Assembly: GCA_903852585.1 (NCBI GenBank)
Contig: CAINRG010000068.1
Location: 1-50,546 of the forward strand
Reading direction: 5' to 3'
DNA from: an uncultured Actinomycetes bacterium
GTDB taxonomy: Bacteria; Actinomycetota; Actinomycetes; Nanopelagicales; Nanopelagicaceae
Length of the DNA stretch: 50,546 nt
In this document: positions 1-8,601 of the stretch, one piece after another
Numbering within the stretch: position 1 is the stretch's first letter
How the letters are laid out: each line of letters starts with the position of its first letter
Notes under the pieces: model-generated
Told to the model about the DNA's origin: nothing
What the model saw: the letters and a program-made list of their open reading frames with translations, nothing else
The model's database searches: none
Position numbers and translations under genes: made by a program

Positions 1-231
1 ACTCTTTCAGTGTGGAGATCTTTTACAACATCACAGGCCATCAAAGGAATTCCAAGTTGGAAACCAAAAACCAAATCTCATGTTTTGATTCGCTATGACG
101 CAAAGAGTAAGGCTGTCGTTGCTGGCTATGTAACTACAGGCCAGATACTAGATTTTTCTTGGGAGAAAAGCATCGGAATTATCTGCCTAATCTCATACCC
201 CACTGGATATGGAATCGCAATAATTAAGTAA
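1..231 (+). CDS. 3' end of an unrecognised protein (partial)
   Basis: The frame is open from the first base of the window to a TAA at 229-231. It encodes about 76 residues that I cannot assign to a family. A GTG at position 10 could serve as a start, but the frame has no stop before it, so the gene most likely begins outside the window and this is its C-terminal end. The tail contains alternating hydrophobic and glycine-rich stretches (near SYPTGYG) with no metal-binding or catalytic motif that I recognise. Its stop codon directly abuts the stop codon of the convergent metalloprotease gene, with no base between them. Whether it is real rests on the open frame and this tight packing. Confidence 0.45.
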   Translation, partial: TLSVWRSFTTSQAIKGIPSWKPKTKSHVLIRYDAKSKAVVAGYVTTGQILDFSWEKSIGIICLISYPTGYGIAIIK

Positions 232-2604
232 TTAGATGCTTTTGAAAAGTGTCAGATTTCCACCAACGCCAGCAAGCGCGTAACGTTTTCCGGCGATTGT
301 TATCCAGGAAACTTGAGATGTTGAACTGAAGTCGCCCGCCGAAACCAATGAGATTGTTTGATCGGCAGTTGTCATGGCACAAAGTCGGTTGCTACATCCA
401 AAGAGAATAGATGTACCGGATGTGGCAAGTGGTGATGCTGGTGTTCCGAACGAATCGGGAGTAACTGACTTCACGGTAGATGCAGCCGTAGACCACTGAA
501 CTTGATCGGCGCTCGGAAGGGCTACACCGCTTGCTGCCATCCATGCAGTTGAAAGCTTGTTGGAAGTGACTGTTGATGAGATATCAAACCCGGCGACTGC
601 TATTCCATTCGCACTTGCCTGGAGAGTCGCGTAGGACCAATCTTCTGGATAAATTGTGGAGCGAACTGCTTGGCGAACTTCACCGCGAATGGCTGCTTTA
701 TCTTGATTAACGCTGAGCACCGAGTCGTAGGTGAGATAGACAGTTTTCCCAATAGAACTTGCGGCGATATGGAATCCAACGTCACCGGTTGTGCGGCCGC
801 CCGTCTCTTTATCTCCGTCGACGAGTTCATAATTCCATTTTCCGCTAACGCGAGATGCCCCTAGAAGGATTCCTTGGGACTCATCCCGATAGAAAACCTG
901 AAGTCCGGAAGCTGTGTAAGCGCAGGCACTAGAGACGCTGACATCGCTCGACGTTTTTACGCGAATAGGATCTTTGTAATCATTGATTGTTGTGCCATTT
1001 CCATCAACGGTTTCGAAATTCCATGTCTTTCCATTGAAAGAAGCATGACGCAAATCCTTTTCGGTGAGATCGCCATAAAAGAGGTGCAAGATTTCAGATG
1101 AACCACTTTTTTCAATGCAGGATGAGATATATCCAGAAACATCATCCTTTGTGCGTCCAGCTGTGGAGATATTGCCGTCGAGGGTGCTCTTGTTCCATGT
1201 TGTCCCGGATAGAGTTGCAAATTTTAAATCCCCATTTTTTGAATCGCTATAGGCAATAAATTGTTTTCCGCCAACTGTTCCAGTGACTAAATGTTTTGCA
1301 TCAACCGTATCGATGGTCGTTGATTTCCATGCTGCTTGTGGGGCTATCGCATTTGTGGTGGCGGGATCAGATGTACCAAGAGCGTTTGAAGCCGTTATTG
1401 AAAATGAGTAATTACTGCCATTTTTAAGGCCAGGGATAAGAATCGGGCTAGAGCTTGCCTTTACAACTACTCCGGTTTGATTCACTTTTACTGCATAGGA
1501 GCTCACCTGAGATGTTCGTGAATTAGTAGGAGGATCAAAGGAGACTATTGCGCTCTTATCGCCAATGAGGGCTTTTACATTTCGAACAACTGTCGGAACA
1601 CCAGTTGGTACGCCGGCAGGTGGCTTCAAGAACATATCAGCCATCATTGCTAGCGCAAGCGGTCCTGGCGCGTGAAAAACTTCTCCTGCTCCCAAGTTTG
1701 GAGTCATCACCGAATCGGCGCCGCTGGAAGAAAATGTATTTTCATCAAGGTGGCTTATTGATGAACCCTGTTGGTAGGGAGAAGGCGTGTAAAGCTTAGG
1801 TTTTATTCCGTTATTTGCCGCAACGCCATTTTTACCGGACCAGACCAATGTTTGAGTGAGAGCTTGTCCAAGTTCAACTGAAGGCGATGGAAGATCCATC
1901 AGACGTCGACCATCAGATAATTGTGTGTATGCATCAAATGGTGTTGGTTGATCGATGGATCCGTACCCAAAGAATGTGTCATAGGAATCATTTGAAAGAA
2001 AACCCAAACCATGACCAACTTCGTGAAGAAGGATCGATTCAAGGTCGTATTGAGTTGAGGGACACGCACCGTCAGTTCCAAGATAAAATTGGTTTGCCAT
2101 CGTGGAATTAATATGGATAATAATTTCTGGATTTGCTGGGTCAAGATCTTTTCCTGCTAGAGCATTTGCCATAGCTGATGGGTACCAAAGGTCGGGATCG
2201 GCTGCACCTTTAAAACTGTGAAAAAATTTAGCGGGCGTTGCGGATGCAAGAATTCCGCCGTATCCCTGCCGCGTAAAAGATGCATCGACATGAATGGGAA
2301 CTGTTGAAGAGTACGTAGAGGCCCAGGCATCGAGAGCAGCCTGAATGGCAGGTTTCTCATCCTCGGGAATGCTTGTGTAATTAATAATAAATGTTGCTTT
2401 CGCCTCAGCGCGCTTTTCGTTAAGAATTGGCTCTTTTGTGATGCTTTTTGCAGTGCTTGCATGAGGAGCGGCGTATGTATAAGCCCAGGGAGCATTTACA
2501 GATTGAACAGTGAGCGCTTGTGCGGGCGTGATTGAGGTGAGTACGGAAAAGATTAAGGCCGTCGCAATTGCGAGTGGTGTCACCTTGCGGGGCGAGAAGC
2601 GCAT
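232..2604 (-). CDS. secreted leishmanolysin-like zinc metalloprotease with Fn3 and propeller-like repeats
   Basis: This is a 790-residue exported protein. The start at 2604 gives a clean signal peptide (positive MRFSPRK, hydrophobic core, TPAQA cleavage near residue 30). Longer starts at 2631 (ATG) or 2637 (TTG) would add MLMLKAYKISA in front and overlap the divergent gene. The protease domain carries HEVGH at residues 194-198 followed by GLGF. A distant SHLDE (His 285) and a VMTP turn at about 299-302 match the spacing style of M8 leishmanolysin peptidases, in which the third zinc ligand lies far from HExxH. A fibronectin type III domain follows at about 330-421. The C-terminal 360 residues hold repeated W-x(3-5)-[TL]-[VL]-D units (W at about 426, 470, 528, 590), suggesting beta-propeller blades. 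It probably degrades extracellular protein. No secretion or anchor motif is seen at the C terminus. Confidence 0.8.
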   Translation of the reverse strand: MRFSPRKVTPLAIATALIFSVLTSITPAQALTVQSVNAPWAYTYAAPHASTAKSITKEPILNEKRAEAKATFIINYTSIPEDEKPAIQAALDAWASTYSSTVPIHVDASFTRQGYGGILASATPAKFFHSFKGAADPDLWYPSAMANALAGKDLDPANPEIIIHINSTMANQFYLGTDGACPSTQYDLESILLHEVGHGLGFLSNDSYDTFFGYGSIDQPTPFDAYTQLSDGRRLMDLPSPSVELGQALTQTLVWSGKNGVAANNGIKPKLYTPSPYQQGSSISHLDENTFSSSGADSVMTPNLGAGEVFHAPGPLALAMMADMFLKPPAGVPTGVPTVVRNVKALIGDKSAIVSFDPPTNSRTSQVSSYAVKVNQTGVVVKASSSPILIPGLKNGSNYSFSITASNALGTSDPATTNAIAPQAAWKSTTIDTVDAKHLVTGTVGGKQFIAYSDSKNGDLKFATLSGTTWNKSTLDGNISTAGRTKDDVSGYISSCIEKSGSSEILHLFYGDLTEKDLRHASFNGKTWNFETVDGNGTTINDYKDPIRVKTSSDVSVSSACAYTASGLQVFYRDESQGILLGASRVSGKWNYELVDGDKETGGRTTGDVGFHIAASSIGKTVYLTYDSVLSVNQDKAAIRGEVRQAVRSTIYPEDWSYATLQASANGIAVAGFDISSTVTSNKLSTAWMAASGVALPSADQVQWSTAASTVKSVTPDSFGTPASPLATSGTSILFGCSNRLCAMTTADQTISLVSAGDFSSTSQVSWITIAGKRYALAGVGGNLTLFKSI

Positions 2605-2611
2605 AGCGGAA

Positions 2612-2617
2612 ATCTTA
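2612..2617 (-). promoter_or_regulatory. putative -10 box of the metalloprotease gene
   Basis: TAAGAT lies seven bases before the ATG at 2604 on the minus strand, which would give a leaderless or nearly leaderless transcript. It abuts the plus-strand -10 box at 2618-2623. TATAAG, two bases further upstream, is an alternative -10 and would share bases with that box. No convincing -35 is visible. Confidence 0.45.
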
Positions 2618-2623
2618 TAGGCT
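2618..2623 (+). promoter_or_regulatory. putative -10 box (leaderless) of the glutaredoxin-like gene
   Basis: TAGGCT is followed by six bases and the ATG at 2630. The same hexamer and spacing precede several other first genes in this window. No Shine-Dalgarno sequence fits between it and the start codon, so transcription would begin at or next to the A of ATG. Confidence 0.55.
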
Positions 2624-2629
2624 TTCAGC

Positions 2630-2884
2630 ATGAGCAAGGTTCTCCTCTATTCGCGCAGCGGCTGCCACCTGTGCGATGTTGCCTTAGAAACCTTAGAAAA
2701 GCTGCAGAATGAGTTAAAAAATGAGCGTAACTTTGAGATTGAAGTTGTGCTTATAGATGGTCATCCTGAATTAGAGGATAAATTCGGTGAACAAGTACCC
2801 GTTACCTACATCGATGGAAAAGCCCACGATTTTTTCCGAGTTGATCCTGAACGATTTAAGAAAGCACTTCTTCAGCGTCAATGA
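2630..2884 (+). CDS. glutaredoxin-like thiol-disulfide protein
   Basis: This 84-residue cytoplasmic protein has a thioredoxin fold. The N-terminal beta strand VLLYSRSGC leads into a CHLC redox motif (Cys 12 and Cys 15), and the PVTYIDG stretch near residue 57 supplies the cis-proline loop. It matches the small glutaredoxin family (DUF836) common in Actinobacteria, sometimes next to unrelated housekeeping genes. It is a single-gene unit, divergent from the metalloprotease with starts only 25 bases apart, and its 3' end overlaps the XPB helicase gene by 29 bases. The electron donor (mycothiol or thioredoxin reductase) cannot be told from the sequence. Confidence 0.85.
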   Translation: MSKVLLYSRSGCHLCDVALETLEKLQNELKNERNFEIEVVLIDGHPELEDKFGEQVPVTYIDGKAHDFFRVDPERFKKALLQRQ

Positions 2885-4496
2885 TTCTGTAGGCATAACC
2901 TTGCTCGGCAAGGAATCGTTGACGATTCTGTGCAAAATCTTGATCAACGGTATCGCGAGCAACAAGTGAATAGAAACGCGCTCCACGTCCATCAGCCTTA
3001 GGGCGAAGCACGCGACCAAGCCGTTGCGCTTCTTCTTGTCGCGATCCAAATGTTCCTGAAACTTGAATCGCAATCGTTGCATCAGGTAGATCGATAGAAA
3101 AATTTGCAACCTTGGAAACAACAAGGCATTTGATCTCACCCTTACGGTAAAGATCGAAGAGTCGTTCACGCTCTTTGAGCGGAGTTTCACCTTTGATTAC
3201 AGGTGCATTGAGGCTAACTCCAAGTGCATCCAGTTGGTCAATATATTGTCCGATAACAAGAACTTGTTCATCCGCATGTTTCTTTGCAAGAGCAACAGCG
3301 ACATTATGTTTTGTGAGAGTTGTTGAACAGAATCGATATCGATCTTCTTGTTCTGCTGTCGCATAGCTCATGCGCTCTGCATCCGTGAGATTTATTCGAA
3401 CTTCAACACAATCTGCTGGTGCGATATACCCCTGAGATTCAATCTCTTTCCATGGAACGTCATAGCGCTTTGGACCGATGAGTGAAAATACTTCACCTTC
3501 CATGCCATCTTCGCGAACAAGTGTGGCTGTTAGCCCAAGGCGACGTCGAGATTGAATATCAGCGGTAAATCGAAAAATCGGAGCGGGGAGTAAGTGCACT
3601 TCATCATAAATAATCAAACCCCAATCGATGGCATCGAAGAGATCCAAATGAGCATAAATTCCCTGCTTGCGAGTTGTCATGACTTGGTATGTTGCGATTG
3701 TGACAGGGCGAATTTCTTTTTTTGCACCTGAATATTCACCAATCTCATCTTCATGAAGTGATGTTCTTTTTAATAATTCATCACGCCACTGGCGAGCGGC
3801 AACGGTATTTGTGACAAGAATGAGAGTTGTAGCTTTTGCATGAGCCATTGCTGCGGCGCCCACAATTGTCTTTCCGGCACCACACGGAAGAACCACAACA
3901 CCAGATCCGCCGTGCCAAAATCCTTCGGCTGCAAGTTCTTGGTATCTGCGAATTTTCCAGCCATCTTGATTCAGCGAAATTTCGTGCGCTTCGCCATCAA
4001 CATACCCTGCGAAATCTTCAGCGGGCCAACCCAATTTGAGTAGTGCTTGCTTGAGAAAGCCTCGTTGGCCAGGATGAACAATGATGGTTTCCTCATCAAG
4101 AGGGAGCCCAAGCATCGGAGCAATCTTCTTGCCACGGGTCACTTCTTTAAGAACTGCGGCATCGTTTGAAACTAGAACAAGACCGTGAACAGGATGGGCT
4201 TCAAGTCGAAGACGACCATATCGAGACATTGTTTCTGCAACATCCACAAGAAGTGCATGGGGAACTGCGAACCTCGAATATTTTAAGAGTGTGTTGATAA
4301 CGGCTTCGGCATCATGGCCGGCTGCGCGCGCATTCCAAAGTCCAAGAGAAGTAAGGCGGTATGTGTGTATATGTTCTGGAGATTTTTCGAGTTCAGCAAA
4401 AGGAGCAATCTCGCGACGGCATTCATCGGAAAGAAGATGATCTACATCGAGGAGAAGCGTCTTATCGCTCTGAACTATCAGAGGCCCATCAGTCAC
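2856..4496 (-). CDS. XPB-type DNA repair helicase
   Basis: This 546-residue superfamily 2 DNA helicase is the bacterial homologue of the XPB/Ssl2 subunit of TFIIH (the mycobacterial counterpart is Rv0861c). After an N-terminal domain of about 180 residues come GAGKT (Walker A, 206-210), a DEVH box, GLTATLVREDG (motif III region), and the C-terminal motif VI QRLGRVLRP. Length matches the family. It acts as an ATP-dependent 3'-5' DNA unwinding enzyme, probably in repair; the exact cellular role in bacteria is not settled. The GTG start overlaps the stop of the upstream M20 peptidase gene by eight bases, so it is translated as part of that transcript. The large helicase-associated protein encoded two genes upstream is its usual genomic partner. 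Confidence 0.93.
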   Translation of the reverse strand: MTDGPLIVQSDKTLLLDVDHLLSDECRREIAPFAELEKSPEHIHTYRLTSLGLWNARAAGHDAEAVINTLLKYSRFAVPHALLVDVAETMSRYGRLRLEAHPVHGLVLVSNDAAVLKEVTRGKKIAPMLGLPLDEETIIVHPGQRGFLKQALLKLGWPAEDFAGYVDGEAHEISLNQDGWKIRRYQELAAEGFWHGGSGVVVLPCGAGKTIVGAAAMAHAKATTLILVTNTVAARQWRDELLKRTSLHEDEIGEYSGAKKEIRPVTIATYQVMTTRKQGIYAHLDLFDAIDWGLIIYDEVHLLPAPIFRFTADIQSRRRLGLTATLVREDGMEGEVFSLIGPKRYDVPWKEIESQGYIAPADCVEVRINLTDAERMSYATAEQEDRYRFCSTTLTKHNVAVALAKKHADEQVLVIGQYIDQLDALGVSLNAPVIKGETPLKERERLFDLYRKGEIKCLVVSKVANFSIDLPDATIAIQVSGTFGSRQEEAQRLGRVLRPKADGRGARFYSLVARDTVDQDFAQNRQRFLAEQGYAYRIIDAEEVLS

Positions 4497-5565
4497 GGAT
4501 AAGTTCCTTAATAAAGCTCTCGGTTAATTGGATTCGTGCAGGAATAGATGAGGAGAAAATATGCTCGTGCGGAGCATGAGCACCATCTCCGACTGCTCCA
4601 AGCCCATCAAGAACGGCAACTCCTGTAGCAGCAGCAAGATTTCCATCGCTTGCTCCACCAACAGCGGCGCTGCCGATAGGAGCCATTCCGATCTCTTTTG
4701 CGACGAGCTCTAATTTCTCGTAAAGAGCTTCTGTGGAATGTAACTCCAATGGTGGACGATTTATTCCACCCGTAACTTCGATACGAGCATCAGGATGCTT
4801 GGCCTTGAGAAATTTGATTGAAGAATCGATTCGCTGAAGCTCAGCCATCGTAAATGAACGTGAATCGATATCCAGAACTGCGAGAGCCGGAACTGTATTT
4901 GTTACGGTTCCAGAACGAAGTGTGGTTGGGACAACTGTTGTGCCAAATTCCTTATTTTCAAGGGCTGTCATCGCAAGGATGATGTGTGCAATTTCAACTG
5001 AGGCGTTGATTCCTTTTTCTGGATCTAAACCTGCATGAGATGCACGACCGTGCACGGTAATTTGGTACATCGATGTACCTTTTCGCCCCGTTTTTACTTT
5101 TCCATCCAAAGAAGCTTCAAAAACCAAAACAGCCGTCGCTTGCTTTGATACACGCTCTATAAGTGCTCGTGATGTTTGACTTCCAACTTCTTCATCAGTC
5201 GTCGCAATAAGAGCAACCTTTTTCTCCGCTCCTTCAATATTTTTCAGCGCGTAGAGGGCTTGAAGAAATCCAGCTTTCATATCGAATGTTCCAGGGCCAA
5301 AAATTTTGTCGCCATCTTCCTTCCACAAGGGAAGATATGAATCAGTTGGCCAAACTGTATCCAGGTGAGTGAGAAGAACAATTTCAGGATTTTCAGAGCC
5401 CCACCACAAAACTGGGCGCCCACCTTCAGTAAGAATTTTTGCAGAAGAGTTGAGATTTCGCTGGACCAGGTCGGCAGCAAGATTTACAACTCGAATACAC
5501 GCATCCAAGTCTTCAGTTGGTGACTGGCACTCAACAAGTTCTCGTAGCTCTGCAAGAAAAGTCAT
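4489..5565 (-). CDS. M20 family zinc peptidase (carboxypeptidase G2-like)
   Basis: This is a 358-residue cytoplasmic metallopeptidase. The dinuclear zinc site is visible: THLDT (His 67, Asp 69), GPGTFDMKAG (Asp 95) and the TDEEVGS catalytic glutamate (about 125-126). A lid or dimerisation domain begins near GRKGTSMYQITVHGRASHAG. Such enzymes remove C-terminal or amide-linked amino acids from peptides or conjugates; the true substrate is not predictable here. It lies 14 bases downstream of the helicase-associated gene and overlaps the XPB start by eight bases, so the three form one unit. No good Shine-Dalgarno precedes its ATG. Its position between two DNA-repair genes probably reflects packing rather than shared function. 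Confidence 0.88.
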   Translation of the reverse strand: MTFLAELRELVECQSPTEDLDACIRVVNLAADLVQRNLNSSAKILTEGGRPVLWWGSENPEIVLLTHLDTVWPTDSYLPLWKEDGDKIFGPGTFDMKAGFLQALYALKNIEGAEKKVALIATTDEEVGSQTSRALIERVSKQATAVLVFEASLDGKVKTGRKGTSMYQITVHGRASHAGLDPEKGINASVEIAHIILAMTALENKEFGTTVVPTTLRSGTVTNTVPALAVLDIDSRSFTMAELQRIDSSIKFLKAKHPDARIEVTGGINRPPLELHSTEALYEKLELVAKEIGMAPIGSAAVGGASDGNLAAATGVAVLDGLGAVGDGAHAPHEHIFSSSIPARIQLTESFIKELIRD

Positions 5566-5579
5566 GGTGTAAGTCTGCC

Positions 5580-7736
5580 CTATTCCGTCGCCGGCGCGAC
5601 GCCTGTAATACGCGGGATTCTGAAATATGCGACCTCGCCAGTGCCATGATCTCTCGCAACAAGTGTTCCAAGAGAGATGGAGATTGGGTCTATAAGCTTT
5701 TGAGTGACTCCGCCATTGTTATCGGCATACCCAATGGTCAAGCTCGCTTGCTCCTCAATGTATTGATTGAGAATGTCGAGGGTCTCGTTTGCAGTTGTTC
5801 TAGGCAAAGCTTTTGGTTTATTTGCCGTTGCTTTATCGCCAGCACGAAGGGCTTTCACTGCCGCGGAAATAATCGCAGGTGTCGGTGTAGAAGGATCCCC
5901 AATAATTCGCGGTGGCTTTGGCCGTGATTTTGCGCGGCGAATAGCAGGTGATGAAACAAGTATTCCGGTCTCATTTTCGATCGCAGGCAAGTAACCGGCA
6001 TCTCGAAGTGCATTTACAAGATCGTGGAGGTCTGTATCTGAAATCAAAACTTGAGGTGCAAGTTTTCGGATATGGATATCTTCCAATTTTTTGTCATGAA
6101 CGATTTGCTGGATAAGACCTTCATCTTCACAACGAATATACGAACTTCCAACACCAACGCGGAGACGGCCATGACGTTTTGCAACATCATTGATGAGATA
6201 TTCAAGTGGCTGTGGAACTGGTGTCTTTGAAACCTTTTTTAGAAACTCCTTAATCATCTCGCCGGTTTGACCATGATCAAGTCCTCGGCGAATAGAACCT
6301 TCACTGAAGCGATAAACGGTCGCCCCTCCACGACTTTCGATATCGGCAATTGTGCCAATTGAATTTGCGAGATCCACTGTTAAGGGTCCCGGTGCAATTG
6401 CGCTGTTATCACCTTGAATAAGAATGTGATCAACGGGTGCGGGGAGAGCTGACCCAACGCCCAGCTCTTCACCTGAGAGAAGTGCTTGACCAAAGGCCGA
6501 AATTGCGCCTTGGCCCGTTATTCCTAGCCACTCTGCCTCACGAAGAATAAATTGAATATATTCACGGTTCGCTCGTGTAGGTGTGAGCCAAGTTATCAGC
6601 CTGAGAAGAGAATCAATTTCTGGATCTAATTCTGGGTTTGCAGAGAGGATTTCAAGTGTAATTTTTTTGAGCGGAGCAAATGTTGATCTATCCAATTCCG
6701 GCCCTAGCGCCGCAACGTTCTTTCCATCGCCCTTACCAATCAATCCTGAAACACGTGATGTTTGAATCCATAATGAGACAAGGTTGTGCCAACGCTCTTC
6801 GGCTTCACGGCTCAGCCACGCATCAAATGCCGCCGTAGGAAGGATTTGATCATCTGTATCTATGACTACAAGCCCACCAAGATAAAGTATCTCTGCAACA
6901 AATCCAGCGCATTCTTCAGAAACACCTAGGTGCTCAGCAGTTGCTTTTAAGTCTCGAACACCTAGACCACCAGAGCGCAGAGCTGTAGGTGGCTCATCCG
7001 ACCAATTATGCGCCAACTCTTCTGCCCATCGAATAAATGTTGAAATATTTGCAATTGCTGCTTGATCCACGCTCTTTTGCGAGCGCTTTGCACCAGATAG
7101 TGTCGGTTGGGCTGGCTGAAGTTCCTTAAAAATCTTTCCACCACGAAGGTGTAATCCAACTTCACGTGGCATCAACACATTTTGAGAGTCGATAGCAATC
7201 AAAAATTTATTTTCTAGAAGCCATTTTATATTTGCATTTGCTTTCTTTACGTCAGCAACTTGGCCACGAGGTGGGCCCCAAGCCATCCGTTCCAAGAGTG
7301 CGAGCGCTCCTTCGGGTGCTTTTTTGAGTTCTGTTAACTTAATCTTTTCACCAGCGCGCGGACCTAATCCCGCAGGGAATTCACCAAGAATTGCGCGCAC
7401 ATTTGTAGGGATTCGATATTTTTCACCGTCTTTATATGTAAATCCACGAGTCCAGAGAAGCTCAATAGTCTTTATTGCTTCTTTACCAACAAGCTGAAGA
7501 ATTTCAATTTCACTGAATGGTTCATCGAGAAGTGCCATCGCAGTCAATACATCAAACTGCCATTGAGTGAGCACATCTCGTGCTCGAAATAGACTTGGCT
7601 GGGAATTTGCACGCGCTGCAAGAGCGGTGATATCTGAAGGAAGCGGCGATAGTAAATCGGGGCGAGCAGTAAAAAGTTCGGCGAGGGCTTTATCGCCACG
7701 ACCGCGTAACTCTTCAGCAAAAGATGGGCTCGACAT
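5580..7736 (-). CDS. helicase-associated protein, partner of XPB
   Basis: This 718-residue protein resembles the large actinobacterial 'helicase-associated domain' family found next to XPB (Rv0862c beside Rv0861c in Mycobacterium tuberculosis). There is no Walker A motif, so it is not itself an ATPase. The N-terminal half is helical with winged-helix-like stretches. The segment around DHILIQGDNSAIAPG (about 440) and the following VYRFSEGSIRRGLDHG resemble the XPB/Ssl2 N-terminal domain that helps bind damaged DNA. The C-terminal end is a WYL-like segment (SLTIGYADNNG, then LIDPISIS). It heads the M20 peptidase and XPB genes and lies 32 bases after the HAD phosphatase gene. A TAAAGT nine bases before the ATG could drive it separately. 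Confidence 0.82.
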   Translation of the reverse strand: MSSPSFAEELRGRGDKALAELFTARPDLLSPLPSDITALAARANSQPSLFRARDVLTQWQFDVLTAMALLDEPFSEIEILQLVGKEAIKTIELLWTRGFTYKDGEKYRIPTNVRAILGEFPAGLGPRAGEKIKLTELKKAPEGALALLERMAWGPPRGQVADVKKANANIKWLLENKFLIAIDSQNVLMPREVGLHLRGGKIFKELQPAQPTLSGAKRSQKSVDQAAIANISTFIRWAEELAHNWSDEPPTALRSGGLGVRDLKATAEHLGVSEECAGFVAEILYLGGLVVIDTDDQILPTAAFDAWLSREAEERWHNLVSLWIQTSRVSGLIGKGDGKNVAALGPELDRSTFAPLKKITLEILSANPELDPEIDSLLRLITWLTPTRANREYIQFILREAEWLGITGQGAISAFGQALLSGEELGVGSALPAPVDHILIQGDNSAIAPGPLTVDLANSIGTIADIESRGGATVYRFSEGSIRRGLDHGQTGEMIKEFLKKVSKTPVPQPLEYLINDVAKRHGRLRVGVGSSYIRCEDEGLIQQIVHDKKLEDIHIRKLAPQVLISDTDLHDLVNALRDAGYLPAIENETGILVSSPAIRRAKSRPKPPRIIGDPSTPTPAIISAAVKALRAGDKATANKPKALPRTTANETLDILNQYIEEQASLTIGYADNNGGVTQKLIDPISISLGTLVARDHGTGEVAYFRIPRITGVAPATE

Positions 7737-7768
7737 AACTGGCCTACTTTACCGGCTTTGTGGTGAGG

Positions 7769-8539
7769 CTACTTACGCCTTCTGAGCGCTGGATGGAGAC
7801 CGCCTGCTATAGCGGCTGCGCGATTGATGACGGGGGCAATCAAAGTTTTGAACCATCTTCCACGACGAAAATCGTAGATCGGCCATGAATCTTTTGCGGC
7901 TCGAATTCGAAGGAGCGTATCTGGATTTATGACACACGGTTTTCCAACTGCTTCAAGAAGGGGAATGTCATTGTGGCTATCAGAATATGCATAAGAATTC
8001 ACGAGATCAATATTTTCTTTTTCAGCCAAAGATTTTATTGCACGTGCTTTTTCACTTCCATGGAGCAGCTTCCCGATAATTTTTCCGGTGTACTCACCAT
8101 TGATTTCCTCTGCACATGTGCCAAGTGCTCCCGTGAATCCAAGTCTCTTTGCTATGAGATTTGCGATCTCAGCCGGCGTTGCGCTAACAAGCCACACTTC
8201 TTCGTTTCGAGAAAGATGCTCTTGTGCAATCTCTAAGGTGCCTTGCCAGAGAGCAGGTGAGACATATTTGTCGTAAACGTCATTTCCCATATCAAGAAGT
8301 TCTTGAACATCGTGACCTTTAACAACTCGCAAGGCCGCGCTTTGAATGCGATCAACTTCATCTTGATTTCGCTCACCGACAAGTTGATATCTCAAATTTG
8401 CGAGGACAAAGGCGAAAATATCGCGCTTATTGAAGAACCCTCGTTGATACATACCTTTACTGAGAAAATAGAGTGAAGAACCTCTAATCAAAGTATTGTC
8501 GATATCAAAGAAGGCCACTCGCTTGGATTGGAGAGCCAT
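7769..8539 (-). CDS. HAD-superfamily phosphatase, SerB-like subfamily IB
   Basis: This 256-residue protein begins with the HAD motif I FFDIDNTLI (Asp 12 nucleophile, Asp 14), has VSATPAEI as motif II, and has YSDSHNDIPLLEAVG as motif IV. The first two motifs are separated by an all-helical cap, as in subfamily IB (phosphoserine phosphatase and relatives). The C terminus is basic with a hydrophobic stretch (TLIAPVINRAAAIAGG), which in this actinobacterial family may bring the enzyme to the membrane. Substrate unknown; phosphoserine or a lysophospholipid phosphate are possibilities. It is divergent from the histidine phosphatase gene, and a TAGGCT box six bases before its ATG suggests a leaderless transcript. 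Confidence 0.85.
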   Translation of the reverse strand: MALQSKRVAFFDIDNTLIRGSSLYFLSKGMYQRGFFNKRDIFAFVLANLRYQLVGERNQDEVDRIQSAALRVVKGHDVQELLDMGNDVYDKYVSPALWQGTLEIAQEHLSRNEEVWLVSATPAEIANLIAKRLGFTGALGTCAEEINGEYTGKIIGKLLHGSEKARAIKSLAEKENIDLVNSYAYSDSHNDIPLLEAVGKPCVINPDTLLRIRAAKDSWPIYDFRRGRWFKTLIAPVINRAAAIAGGLHPALRRRK

Positions 8540-8545
8540 GCGAGA

Positions 8546-8551
8546 AGCCTA
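8546..8551 (-). promoter_or_regulatory. putative -10 box (leaderless) of the HAD phosphatase gene
   Basis: On the minus strand TAGGCT is followed by TCTCGC and the ATG at 8539. The hexamer-plus-six-bases pattern is the same as before the glutaredoxin-like gene and menB. Confidence 0.55.
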
Positions 8552-8589
8552 CCTAGTGGGGGCGGGAAAGGCTGCCTGCTTGACTCCTT

Positions 8590-8595
8590 TATGCT
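8590..8595 (+). promoter_or_regulatory. putative -10 box (leaderless) of the histidine phosphatase - cytochrome c operon
   Basis: TATGCT, then TCTCTC, then ATG at 8602. The spacer is nearly identical to that of the divergent HAD gene (TCTCGC). There is no room for a ribosome binding site after the expected transcription start. Confidence 0.55.
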
Positions 8596-8601
8596 TCTCT
8601 C

